64,000 bases of DNA, taken from NCBI RefSeq assembly GCF_016907545.1, contig NZ_JAFBCD010000001.1:2728001-2792000 (forward strand), read 5' to 3'. This DNA comes from Paenarthrobacter ilicis (GTDB lineage: Bacteria; Actinomycetota; Actinomycetes; Actinomycetales; Micrococcaceae). The notes under the pieces are model-generated. The model worked only from the letters and a program-made list of their open reading frames with translations, ran no database searches and was not told the origin of the DNA. The stretch's first letter is position 1. Every line of letters begins with the position of its first letter. The position numbers were made by a program, and so were the translations under genes. Positions 1 through 8,161 of the stretch are shown here, one piece after another.

Positions 1-617
1 GAGTCACTTTGGACCAAACCGGCCTGGAGCAGGCAGCCAGGACAGCCCAACGGCTCGCAGCCGTACCCCTGGCAGCCGTAGTGTCGAGCCCTTTGGAACG
101 CTGCAGGCAGACCGCCCAGTTCATCCTCGAGCAACAGGCAACCATGCCGGCTGCTCCGCTCGATGAATCCCTGACAGAGTGCGATTACGGCCAGTGGCAG
201 GGACGGTCCCTCAGCGAGCTGGCCTCCGAGCCACTCTGGCCGGTGGTGCAGTCCCAGCCATCCGCCGTCGTGTTTCCCGGGGGTGAGTCCATGGCGGGGA
301 TGCAATCGCGCGCGGTGGCCGCCATCCGGGGCCATGATGCCGCTTTCGCGGCCCAGCATGGCCCGGGCGTCGTCTGGGCCGCGGTCAGCCACGGCGACGT
401 CATCAAGTCCATTTTGGCCGACGCGCTGGGCATGCACCTGGACTTCTTCCAACGCATCAATGTTGGCCCGGCTTCAGTATCCATCATCAGCTATGGCCCC
501 GGGCGGCCCACCGTTCACGCGCTCAATACGGACGCCGGCGACTTGTCCTGGCTCTCGGGCGGTGTTTCTACAGGTGACGCTCCGGTGGGTGGAGGAGCAG
601 GACAGGGGTCCCCTTGA
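1..617 (+). CDS. Histidine phosphatase family protein (MSMEG_4193-type phosphomutase), 5' end missing
   Basis: The reading frame is open from base 3, so the gene begins before the window; about 204 residues are visible. The conserved SSPLERCRQTA stretch, the acidic ECDYGQW segment and the second catalytic histidine in AVSHGDVIK are typical of the phosphoglycerate-mutase-like histidine phosphatase superfamily. The N-terminal RHG motif with the phosphorylated histidine must lie upstream. It precedes a DUF3090 gene and a SCO1664-type gene on the same strand, the order expected of the actinobacterial MSMEG_4193 subgroup. The substrate is unknown. The TTG at base 9 is an internal codon, not the start. 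The family is fairly secure and the subgroup rests on context. Confidence 0.85.
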   Translation, partial: VTLDQTGLEQAARTAQRLAAVPLAAVVSSPLERCRQTAQFILEQQATMPAAPLDESLTECDYGQWQGRSLSELASEPLWPVVQSQPSAVVFPGGESMAGMQSRAVAAIRGHDAAFAAQHGPGVVWAAVSHGDVIKSILADALGMHLDFFQRINVGPASVSIISYGPGRPTVHALNTDAGDLSWLSGGVSTGDAPVGGGAGQGSP

Positions 618-641
618 TCCAGGTGTGCCTAGAATACTCAC

Positions 642-1193
642 ATGCCTACACGTGTTCACGAGTTTGCCTGGCCTGATCGGGTTGTAGTTGGAACCATTGG
701 CCTCCCCGGTGCACGCACGTTCTACCTGCAGGTACGTGCCGGAACGCAGGTGGTCAGCATAGCCATGGAGAAACAGCAATCGGCATTGCTTGCTGAAAAG
801 ATCGACGAAATTCTGGATCAGCTGATCACCGTCGATGGCAATCCGTTCAGCATTCCCACAGGGACTCCCAGCGAACTTGACGACCATGACCCCCTGGAGC
901 CGGTGGAAGAGCAGTTCCGCACCGGTGCCATCAGCCTGGGGTGGGACCCCACCACCGCCCAAGTGGTCATCGAGGCGTACCCGCTGGCCGACGTCGATGA
1001 TGACGACGACGATCAGCCGGACATCAGCGACGATGACGTGAATGAAATGCTGTTGGTCCGGATGCCCGTTGGCACGGCCCGCGCCTTCGCGAAGCGCACC
1101 CGGGACATTGTTGGAGCCGGGCGCCCCCTGTGCCCGCTGTGTGGCAACCCCATGGATGCCGAAGGCCACGTCTGCCCCTCCCCCGGGCTCTGA
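642..1193 (+). CDS. DUF3090 domain-containing protein
   Basis: This 183-residue protein matches the actinobacterial DUF3090 family throughout. It has an N-terminal FYLQVRAG segment, a central acidic stretch rich in Asp (around residues 108-125), and a C-terminal zinc-ribbon-like ending with CPLCGNPM followed by another Cys (HVCPSPG). Four clustered cysteines suggest bound zinc. It lies 24 bp after the histidine phosphatase, and its stop overlaps the start of the next gene (TGATG), so the three genes are probably co-transcribed and the last two translationally coupled. No biochemical function is known for the family. The ATG start has no strong ribosome-binding site. Confidence 0.9.
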   Translation: MPTRVHEFAWPDRVVVGTIGLPGARTFYLQVRAGTQVVSIAMEKQQSALLAEKIDEILDQLITVDGNPFSIPTGTPSELDDHDPLEPVEEQFRTGAISLGWDPTTAQVVIEAYPLADVDDDDDDQPDISDDDVNEMLLVRMPVGTARAFAKRTRDIVGAGRPLCPLCGNPMDAEGHVCPSPGL

Positions 1194-1960
1194 TGCCGAC
1201 GCCGGACCTGCTGACCGCAGAGCTCACCCTCACCGGACGCATTACGACGGCATCCAACGCCACCTTCCTTGGCACCATCGGCGAGCTCGTAGTGGTCTAC
1301 AAGCCCAGGGCCGGTGAGAGCCCGCTCTGGGACTTCCCCCGCGGAACGCTGGCGCATCGCGAGGCTGCTGCATATAAAGTCTCCGAAGTGCTCGGCTGGA
1401 ACATCGTTCCCCACACGTGGTTGCGCGACGGGCCGCTGGGCGAAGGGATGGTCCAGGCCTGGCAGGAGGAAGACCCCGACCAGAATCCAGTGGACCTCAT
1501 TCCCGCCAATGAAGTGCCCGGCAGCAGCTGGAAACAAGTGCTGCGCGGGCAGGGCGAGGACGGTCAGATGGTGGCCCTCGTCCATGAAGATTCGGCGGCG
1601 CTCAGGAGAATGGCCGCCTTCGACGCCGTGGTCAACAACGCGGATCGCAAAGGCAACCACATCCTGGCCATGACCGGGGGCCACCGCCACGGCGTGGACC
1701 ACGGCCTCACCTTTCACCGCGACAATAAGCTGCGCACGGTGCTGTGGGGTTGGGTGGGTGACCCCCTGACCAATGAGGAGCTCGACGGCGTCCGCCGCGT
1801 CAGTGCCGCACTTGACGGACAGTTGGGCCGGGATCTGGAAGAACTCATTACTCCTGCCGAAACCGGGGCGCTGGCCGACCGGTGCGCCGCGTTGCTCGAA
1901 GAGGGGCATTTCCCACCTCCCGGCGGAGAATCCTCTGCCGTTCCTTGGCCGCTTTTCTGA
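1193..1960 (+). CDS. SCO1664 family protein (PI3/PI4-kinase-like fold)
   Basis: A 255-residue protein starting at the ATG that overlaps the DUF3090 stop codon. An upstream in-frame ATG at 1130 would bury the start inside the previous gene and is rejected. It matches the SCO1664 family: VYKPRAGESPLWDFP near the N-terminus resembles a kinase glycine/lysine region, and FDAVVNNADRKGNH plus GVDHGLTFH resemble the catalytic and metal-binding segments of atypical PI3/4-kinase-like folds. The substrate is unknown. In related actinobacteria this trio often lies near the mycothiol gene mshC, but here a convergent gene follows, so mshC is not adjacent. Confidence 0.85.
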   Translation: MPTPDLLTAELTLTGRITTASNATFLGTIGELVVVYKPRAGESPLWDFPRGTLAHREAAAYKVSEVLGWNIVPHTWLRDGPLGEGMVQAWQEEDPDQNPVDLIPANEVPGSSWKQVLRGQGEDGQMVALVHEDSAALRRMAAFDAVVNNADRKGNHILAMTGGHRHGVDHGLTFHRDNKLRTVLWGWVGDPLTNEELDGVRRVSAALDGQLGRDLEELITPAETGALADRCAALLEEGHFPPPGGESSAVPWPLF

Positions 1961-1994
1961 TGGCTTTTCCGTAAACCAGAGCGATCTTAAAGGG

Positions 1995-2028
1995 TGAGGC
2001 CCCTCCCGGCGAACCGGAAAGGGCCTCA
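1995..2028. terminator. Bidirectional stem-loop terminator between convergent genes
   Basis: An imperfect 15-bp stem (outer arms tgaggccc and gggcctca, inner ccgg/ccgg, two C-A mismatches) closes a cgaa tetraloop. It sits between the converging SCO1664-type gene and the large membrane protein gene. On the minus strand the stem is followed by CCCTTTAAG, giving a short U-rich stretch. Confidence 0.65.
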
Positions 2029-2039
2029 ATCAGTGGGAC

Positions 2040-4538
2040 CTAGTAGTTGTTGAACGACACCTTTACCTTGCCATTATCCAAGCTGACGTTGGCGCTCAAT
2101 GAGACTGAAGTGGTATCAGTTGTGGTTTTCCAGTCCGGCGTCCCGAAACCATATGAGTTGTCCTTCTCATAGGTGACGGTGGCTTTACCAGGATTCGACG
2201 TGCGGACACGCCATGGGTTTTCGCCATAGCCCTTGCTGACAACGAACGTGGGCTTGGTGGTGAGTGCCCAGCGGAAGTTCTTTGTGTAGCGCGAGGAACT
2301 GTAGTTGTTCAACGGGCAGTTGGCCGGCCTGGCCTCGGTGGACTTCACACATTCAGCCAGGTAAGCGTCGATTTGGGACGTTACCTCCGACTTCAATGCT
2401 TCGGAAGCTTCCACCTTGAGGCTGGCTGTTGAAGAAGTCGACACGGTCCCGATGGTCACCATCGTGGTCAGCTTCGGAGCCGCCAGGTATTTCTCCGACG
2501 GCGGCAACTCCACCGTGTACTCGCCGGGCAGGGCAGGGTACGTCACGGAGCGGCTGTCGGAGAGATTGACGTCAACGGACTGTCCATTGATCAGGAGTGT
2601 CTTCACCGGGGTGTCGGACGAAATGCGCAGGTTCCGGGGAGTCGCAGAGTCCATGACCCAGTGATCGTCCAGGAATTCCGGGTTGGACTTATGCAAACGG
2701 TAGGTGGTTTGTTGTCTCCGGCCCTCCTGGTACATGGCGGCAACCACGGTGGCTGTGTCATTCGAGACATTCGTTGACACGACCTCAAACCTGTCAATGC
2801 GCTTGCCCGCTTTGGAATAGACCTCGTCGGTGAGCAAAATCCGCTGATCATTGGCGACGCCGGGATCGGCGATGGCCATCGCTTTGGACGCCTCCCCATT
2901 CTGCAGCGCCTGGAGGTAGCCGGCTACGGCCTTGTCCGGTCCGTTGTTGCCCTTGATCACATCGACGGCAATGAACCCTCCGACGATCAAGACGACCGCC
3001 AGACCGGCTGCTCCCAGGATCAGGCCAAGCTTGCGCTTCGCCTGGGCAGTCATGGGCTCCCTCGGTGCCAGGGCCGGGTAGGCCCCAACGGCCGCCGGGA
3101 CTGACTGACCGTCAGCAGGTGCCGTGGCCTCCTGCCCAGCAACCACAGGCTGGGCAGGTGCGATCTTGTGCGCCAAGGGCAAGGGCACGAACCTGCTCAA
3201 CTCGGGCGCCAGGTAGCGCGCTGAAACTTCGGTCGCGCCGCCCCACAGCAGCAGGAAGAACGGCGTCCACCACGCCAGCGTCATGCTGACGGCCCCCGAA
3301 GCCAACGACCCGGCGTCGAACGTTCCTGTTACGCCGCTGAGCCACATCATCAGCGTCCCCGCCACAAGGAAGGCAGCGGGGAGCATCACCCAATCGGCGA
3401 TCTTGTTGGTGACCACCGGCCCCCGGCGCAGGTACCAGAAGACAGAAGCCACCACGACGGAAACCAGCGCCAGGAGGAGCATCAGCCACCCTGCCCAGCC
3501 GGGGACACCGAATTGGGTGAGCGCATTGCCGAAGCCGAAGCTGATGTCCGAACCTGACGAGTTGGACGACGACGACATGCTGGAACCGGAACTCCAGGTG
3601 CGGCTGACGGCACTCAGATGGCCCAGCCCGAACATGAAAAACCCTGCGGTGGGCGCCCACAAGGGCGAGGACAGCGAGGCCTGCCATCCGGACTTGATGC
3701 CGATGGCAATGACCAGGACAGGAATTGCAATGGCAAGAAATACACCATAGTGAACGGCCACAGCCTGGAAGGCCCGGCTCATTGCGGCACGCAGCCCATC
3801 ACGGGCCGGGACGCGCCGATGACCAACCATGCGCCCCGCATAGGCGGCAAGCGTTCCGAGAATCATCGCAAAGACGACAGAGCCGAAAGTCACCGCCCCG
3901 ATCGGGCTGATTTTCACATTCGGAATGGGCAGGTTTATGGCGAAGATCGCACCAAAGACGTTGACCAAAAGGGTGAAGACGAGGCCGGCTGCTGCTGCTT
4001 CGATCCAGATTCCGGCTGTGGTGTGGGCTTTGGACCGTTTGGCGGCAATCCGTGCGGCAACGAAAAGGACTGCAACCGAGATCGCCGTCAACAGCAATGG
4101 AACGGCGAAGAAGGATGCCGAACCCTGGACACTTCCGACGAACGGAATGGTTGCGTCAATGCTGGTGCCCAGTGCCCCCAGCTGGCTCATGACCACCAGT
4201 TGAACGGCCAACTGACCCATCAGGGACCACGGCGATGGCATGCCGCTGCTGTTGCCACCCGAGACCATCGGGCTGGAGGGGAGGTCGGTATTGCCGCCGT
4301 TGCTGACGGCCACCCCGATGAGAGCCAGAATCAGAAAAAGAAGTGCGGTGATAAGAACGGCCGCGTAGGAAATGGCCCCCACCAAGGCCCCGGGAATAAG
4401 TGATGTGGCGTCGAAGGAACTGACAAAAGTGGAGACCGGCGATTTTTTGGGTCCTGCATTCTGCGGGACGGCATTCTGTGGGACTGCATTCTGCGGTGGC
4501 CCGTCCGGCGCGGCAGGTGGTTGATGTGGTTCGGTCAT
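2040..4538 (-). CDS. Large multi-pass membrane protein with C-terminal extracytoplasmic domain, function unknown
   Basis: An 832-residue orphan. The start is the ATG at 4538 preceded by GGGGGAAA at good spacing; the ATG at 4574 lacks a ribosome-binding site. The N-terminus is a Pro/Gln/Asn-rich cytoplasmic tail with PQNAV repeats. About ten hydrophobic helices follow over roughly residues 35-450, with a Ser/Asn/Gly-rich loop near residue 310. A last single helix (GLILGAAGLAVVLIVGGF, near residue 500) leads into about 310 residues predicted outside the membrane, with a short repeat-like beta-rich layout and two Cys in AECVKSTEARPANCP that could form a disulfide. The end after the last helix resembles the extracytoplasmic part of zinc-ribbon/TcaA-like envelope proteins, but I do not recognise a named family. 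It is transcribed alone and convergent to the SCO1664 gene. Confidence 0.75.
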   Translation of the reverse strand: MTEPHQPPAAPDGPPQNAVPQNAVPQNAGPKKSPVSTFVSSFDATSLIPGALVGAISYAAVLITALLFLILALIGVAVSNGGNTDLPSSPMVSGGNSSGMPSPWSLMGQLAVQLVVMSQLGALGTSIDATIPFVGSVQGSASFFAVPLLLTAISVAVLFVAARIAAKRSKAHTTAGIWIEAAAAGLVFTLLVNVFGAIFAINLPIPNVKISPIGAVTFGSVVFAMILGTLAAYAGRMVGHRRVPARDGLRAAMSRAFQAVAVHYGVFLAIAIPVLVIAIGIKSGWQASLSSPLWAPTAGFFMFGLGHLSAVSRTWSSGSSMSSSSNSSGSDISFGFGNALTQFGVPGWAGWLMLLLALVSVVVASVFWYLRRGPVVTNKIADWVMLPAAFLVAGTLMMWLSGVTGTFDAGSLASGAVSMTLAWWTPFFLLLWGGATEVSARYLAPELSRFVPLPLAHKIAPAQPVVAGQEATAPADGQSVPAAVGAYPALAPREPMTAQAKRKLGLILGAAGLAVVLIVGGFIAVDVIKGNNGPDKAVAGYLQALQNGEASKAMAIADPGVANDQRILLTDEVYSKAGKRIDRFEVVSTNVSNDTATVVAAMYQEGRRQQTTYRLHKSNPEFLDDHWVMDSATPRNLRISSDTPVKTLLINGQSVDVNLSDSRSVTYPALPGEYTVELPPSEKYLAAPKLTTMVTIGTVSTSSTASLKVEASEALKSEVTSQIDAYLAECVKSTEARPANCPLNNYSSSRYTKNFRWALTTKPTFVVSKGYGENPWRVRTSNPGKATVTYEKDNSYGFGTPDWKTTTDTTSVSLSANVSLDNGKVKVSFNNY
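4456..4500 (-). repeat. 15-bp in-frame tandem repeat encoding PQNAV units
   Basis: Three consecutive 15-bp units (4456-4470, 4471-4485, 4486-4500; consensus gcattctgcgggacg on the plus strand) lie inside the 5' part of the membrane protein gene. They encode repeated PQNAV pentapeptides. Because the unit is a multiple of three, copy-number change would keep the frame. Confidence 0.85.
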
Positions 4539-4628
4539 AACAATTTCCCCCTTATTGTTTTTTCTACAGCCCATGGTCCCATAGCCAGGTTCCGGAACTG
4601 CCCAACCAGGGTCGTATCCGAAATGTGG

Positions 4629-6221
4629 TCAGGGCGCCGGCAACGGTCGCAGCAGCCGCCCCGCCCGCCCGGCGTCAAGCAGAGCCTCGGCCCGGCGTCG
4701 ATGGTCACGGCGCGTGCTCGGGTCCATCTGTTCCACCAAGGAGGCAACCATCCGCATGCGCGGGTTTTCTGCGAGAACCTCACGATGATCCTCGATATAG
4801 GTCCAGTACAAACCATCCCAATCAGGCACCCACTGGCCCACGCCCAGGTCCGACATTTTCCGCAGATAATTGCTGCCGGACACATAGGGCTTGGTGGTAA
4901 TTTCCTCCCCCACAGCGAACTGGCTCATCGCGTAGACATTGGGGACCATCACCCAGTCGTACGAGTCGATGAACAGCTCCATGAACCATCGGTAAGCCTC
5001 ATCCGGATGGATCCGCAGCAGGGACATTGCGTTGCCAAGCACCATCAACCGCTCGATGTGATGGGCATACCCTGTAGCGAGCACACGGGAGATCACCAGG
5101 TCCACGGGCGCCAAACCGGTGGTAGCATCCCACCAACCATCCCCCAATGCGTTCTGATGGTCCATCCGGTTGGAGGTGCGCATCCGGCGGCCGCTCGTCC
5201 GGTAGGAGCCGCGCATGTATTCCCGCCAGCCGATCACCTGCCGCACGAACCCCTCCAGGGAAGCGAGCGGGGTGTTGTGGTCTGCACCGTCGAGTACCGC
5301 CCAAAGGACTTCCCGCGGGTCCAGCAGCCCGATGTTCAGGCCTGGTGTCAGCATGCTGTGGGCGATGAACGGATATGCGGCGGAGATAGCGTCCTCGTAC
5401 GGTCCGAAGTCGTTCAGGCGTTCGCGTACGAACTCCTTCAGATGCTCACGGGCTTCGTCCCCGCTGGTGGGCCAAGCGAACGTTTGCGGGTCACCTGGAG
5501 CGTCCGGAAACTCCTCACGGACCCAAGCGATCGCGAGGTCTACTTCCTCGTCCACGTCCGCACTGGGCTCCTCCGGCCCCATCAGTGCTTCGATATCAAA
5601 GGTCCCCTCCAGCTGGGTAACAGGATGGTGCGCGAAACGACGCACGGTCCGGGGGGTATACCCGCGGGGTAGCTTCTTGCGGTTTTCGGTGTCGAAGGAC
5701 CACCGCCCGCCAACGGGTTGGCCGTCGTCGAGAAGAATGTCCAGCCGGCGACGCTGCCAAACATAGAACTCCTGCATGCGCGGTGCATTGTGGGAGAACC
5801 AGTGATCAATTTGCCCGCGTTCGGTCAGGAAGTTCGGGGTCTCCAGTACGTCTTCCTCGCGCATCTGGTAGCCGCCGTCGGCGAGCCCGGTGAACAGGTC
5901 CCTTTCCAGCCAGTCATCGACGACGTCGAACCAGGTCACCTGGGCAGGGTCGCGGCTCCGGACAAGTCGCGAGAGCTGGTTCCGGGACGTGTGACGCCTA
6001 TCGCTGCGAAGCACTTCCACCTCGTAGCCGCGCGCAGCGAGCCGACCGGCAAACCGGGACATCGAGGCGCGATGCAGGACCAGCTTGTGGGAATGAAAAG
6101 CGTACTGACGGAAGAGCAGGTCATGCTCGATCAGCACGAAAACGGTGCCGGCCTCAGCATCGAGATGCTGGTCGAAAAGCTGATGCGGCAGAACCAGGCG
6201 CAGACGGGGGCCTGAACTCAT
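4629..6221 (-). CDS. Cryptochrome/photolyase of the FeS-BCP (PhrB/CryB) type, lacking cluster cysteines
   Basis: This 530-residue protein has the FeS-BCP photolyase architecture. An N-terminal Rossmann domain (LRLVLPHQLF, FVLIEHDLLF) is followed by a helical FAD-binding domain with IGWREYMRG, TGYAHHIERLMVLGN and the C-terminal KPYVSGSNYLRKMSD segment. Such enzymes repair UV dimers using light and FADH-. Family members normally carry four cysteines for a [4Fe-4S] cluster, three of them in a C-terminal loop between the MSD and LYW motifs. Here that loop is only GVGQWVPDWDG, and I find no cysteine anywhere in the protein. Either this is a cluster-free branch or the fold has diverged. Its ATG overlaps the stop of the upstream SDR gene by 4 bp, implying coupling. 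Activity (CPD, 6-4 or signalling) cannot be told from sequence. Confidence 0.88.
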   Translation of the reverse strand: MSSGPRLRLVLPHQLFDQHLDAEAGTVFVLIEHDLLFRQYAFHSHKLVLHRASMSRFAGRLAARGYEVEVLRSDRRHTSRNQLSRLVRSRDPAQVTWFDVVDDWLERDLFTGLADGGYQMREEDVLETPNFLTERGQIDHWFSHNAPRMQEFYVWQRRRLDILLDDGQPVGGRWSFDTENRKKLPRGYTPRTVRRFAHHPVTQLEGTFDIEALMGPEEPSADVDEEVDLAIAWVREEFPDAPGDPQTFAWPTSGDEAREHLKEFVRERLNDFGPYEDAISAAYPFIAHSMLTPGLNIGLLDPREVLWAVLDGADHNTPLASLEGFVRQVIGWREYMRGSYRTSGRRMRTSNRMDHQNALGDGWWDATTGLAPVDLVISRVLATGYAHHIERLMVLGNAMSLLRIHPDEAYRWFMELFIDSYDWVMVPNVYAMSQFAVGEEITTKPYVSGSNYLRKMSDLGVGQWVPDWDGLYWTYIEDHREVLAENPRMRMVASLVEQMDPSTRRDHRRRAEALLDAGRAGRLLRPLPAP

Positions 6222-6889
6222 GTCCCGGACCGGCCCCGGAAGGCCGTGCTGGGCACATCCTTTTCTCCACTCACGATCGCCGAGACAATTCGTGCTGCAA
6301 CCAGATCCGGATCCAACGCTGCCCCGAATCCGGGCGCTGACCCTGCGATCGGATGCTCGGAAAGCGAAGTGGCAGTGTGGCCTGGCCGGGCGTCCACCAT
6401 TCGAATGCCCGCGCGGCGATACTCGCGCCCTGCTGCGACAACAAACGCAGCGAGCCCGGCCTTCGACGCCGAGTAGGCCGCCAGTCCGGCTACGGGCGCC
6501 TCGGCCACCAGACCGCTCAGCGTCACCACGAAAGGCTCGCGACCCTCGCTGGCCGAGGCCACGAGGTAGGGCTGGCTCCGGGCAATGAGCTGAATCGCAC
6601 TGGTCGTGTTCACAGCGAACAGCTCATCAAGCGTGTGCGATTCAAGGTCCGCCGCGGCACCGAACGCCACAACTCCGGACGCAATCACCAACCCATCCAA
6701 GCGTCCATGCTGCGCGATTGTGTCCTCCAGCACCGCTTTGATCACAGAAGGTACGCGTACATCGTGCCCCGAAGACTTAGACGACCGGACAACGATGGCG
6801 CCTTTGTCCTCCAGTTGGGTGGCGATGCGCGAGCCCAGGCCTCCGGTGGCCCCGATTACCAGAACCACCGCGCCCTCAAGGTTAGTCAT
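6218..6889 (-). CDS. Short-chain dehydrogenase/reductase (SDR) family oxidoreductase
   Basis: A 223-residue classical SDR. The N-terminal LVIGATGGLGSRIA is the TGxxxGxG cofactor motif, VVTLSGLVAEAP carries the catalytic Ser and AAYSASKAGLAAF the YxxxK pair. The acidic residue after strand 2 is replaced by RSSKSSG, which favours NADPH. I chose the ATG at 6889; a GTG/ATG further upstream would add nine residues and run towards the YchF terminator. The stop overlaps the start of the photolyase gene by 4 bp (ATGA), so the two are co-translated. The substrate is unknown and a link to photorepair is not obvious. Confidence 0.88.
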   Translation of the reverse strand: MTNLEGAVVLVIGATGGLGSRIATQLEDKGAIVVRSSKSSGHDVRVPSVIKAVLEDTIAQHGRLDGLVIASGVVAFGAAADLESHTLDELFAVNTTSAIQLIARSQPYLVASASEGREPFVVTLSGLVAEAPVAGLAAYSASKAGLAAFVVAAGREYRRAGIRMVDARPGHTATSLSEHPIAGSAPGFGAALDPDLVAARIVSAIVSGEKDVPSTAFRGRSGT

Positions 6890-6905
6890 GGTTGATACTA
6901 AAACA

Positions 6906-6934
6906 CCGCCCGGCACTCAAAAAGTGCCGGGCGG
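6906..6934 (-). terminator. Rho-independent terminator after ychF
   Basis: A perfect 12-bp GC-rich stem (ccgcccggcact / agtgccgggcgg) with a 5-nt loop caaaa. On the minus strand it is followed by GGTGTTTTAG. It lies 26 bp past the ychF stop and just before the SDR start, so it should end the ychF transcript. Confidence 0.85.
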
Positions 6935-6959
6935 CGTCCAAGGGTGAAAACGAACCAGA

Positions 6960-8045
6960 TCACACGTTGAAGCGGAACTCCACCACGTCGCCGTCGGCCA
7001 TCACGTATTCTTTGCCTTCGATCCGGACCTTGCCGCGGGATTTGGCCTCAGCCATGGAACCGGCCTCGATGAGGTCGTCGAAGGACACAACTTCGGCTTT
7101 GATGAAACCGCGCTGGAAGTCTGAGTGGATCACGCCGGCAGCCTGCGGAGCGGTATCGCCCTGTCGGATGGTCCAGGCGCGCGTTTCCTTGGGGCCGGCC
7201 GTCAAGTACGTCTGCAGTCCCAGGGTGTGGAACCCGACGCGCGCAAGCTGATCCAGTCCGGACTCGCTCTGCCCGTTCATTTCCAACATCTCGCGGGCTT
7301 CTTCTTCGTCAAGCTCCACCAGGTCCGACTCCAACTTGGCATCCAGGAACACGGCATCGGCCGGAGCGACCAGCCCACGCAGTTCCTCCTGCTTGGCTGA
7401 ATCGCCCAGAATGCCCTCGTCAGCGTTGAAAACGTAGATGAACGGCTTTGCGGTGAGGAGTCCGAGCTCCTTCAGGTGGCCCATTTCAAGCTTGTCGCTG
7501 GTGATGGAGGAGAAGATCGTATCGCCACGCTCCAGCACCGCCTGTGCTGCCTTGATGGCCGACAGTTCGGCAGCATCACGCTTCTTGATCTTCACTTCTT
7601 TTTCGATGCGCGGGATGGCGTTCTCGATGGTCTGAAGATCGGCCAGGATCAGTTCGGTGTTGATGGTTTCCATGTCGGAGCGGGGATCAACCTTGCCATC
7701 AACGTGGATAACGTCCGGATCATCGAACACCCGGACAACCTGGGCAATTGCCTCGGCTTCGCGGATGTTGGCCAGGAACTTGTTGCCCAGGCCTTCACCT
7801 TCGGAGGCTCCCTTGACGATCCCTGCGATGTCTACAAAGGACACCGGAGCGGGAAGCAGCTTCTGCGACCCGAAGATTTCGGCCAGCTTGGCCAGGCGGG
7901 GATCCGGCAGGTTGACCACGCCAACATTGGGTTCGATCGTGGCGAACGGATAGTTCGCAGCGAGCACCTGGTTACGGGTCAGTGCATTGAAAAGGGTTGA
8001 TTTGCCGACGTTGGGCAGTCCGACGATGCCAATAGTAAGAGCCAC
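6960..8045 (-). CDS. ychF: Redox-regulated ATPase YchF (OBG family)
   Basis: A 361-residue protein, the usual family length. The P-loop [14 protein letters not shown], the G2-like [12 protein letters not shown], the DIAG G3 motif and NADE in the G4 position are visible. The NxxE motif marks ATP rather than GTP preference, as known for YchF. The C-terminal TGS domain ends with [10 protein letters not shown]. YchF binds the ribosome and responds to oxidative stress in other bacteria. The start is set at GTG 8045 to give MALTIGIVG; an ATG two codons upstream (8051) has a better-spaced GGGTAG and cannot be excluded. A strong hairpin terminator follows. Confidence 0.97.
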   Translation of the reverse strand: MALTIGIVGLPNVGKSTLFNALTRNQVLAANYPFATIEPNVGVVNLPDPRLAKLAEIFGSQKLLPAPVSFVDIAGIVKGASEGEGLGNKFLANIREAEAIAQVVRVFDDPDVIHVDGKVDPRSDMETINTELILADLQTIENAIPRIEKEVKIKKRDAAELSAIKAAQAVLERGDTIFSSITSDKLEMGHLKELGLLTAKPFIYVFNADEGILGDSAKQEELRGLVAPADAVFLDAKLESDLVELDEEEAREMLEMNGQSESGLDQLARVGFHTLGLQTYLTAGPKETRAWTIRQGDTAPQAAGVIHSDFQRGFIKAEVVSFDDLIEAGSMAEAKSRGKVRIEGKEYVMADGDVVEFRFNV

Positions 8046-8161
8046 GAGCATTGATTCTACCCGTTGGATCAGTATGGCCGCTTGTGCGGCAGCGATACCG
8101 GCCGGGACGCACCGAACCGGCCTTTCCTAAAACTGTCGGACCCCTGTGACAGGGTTGGCGT

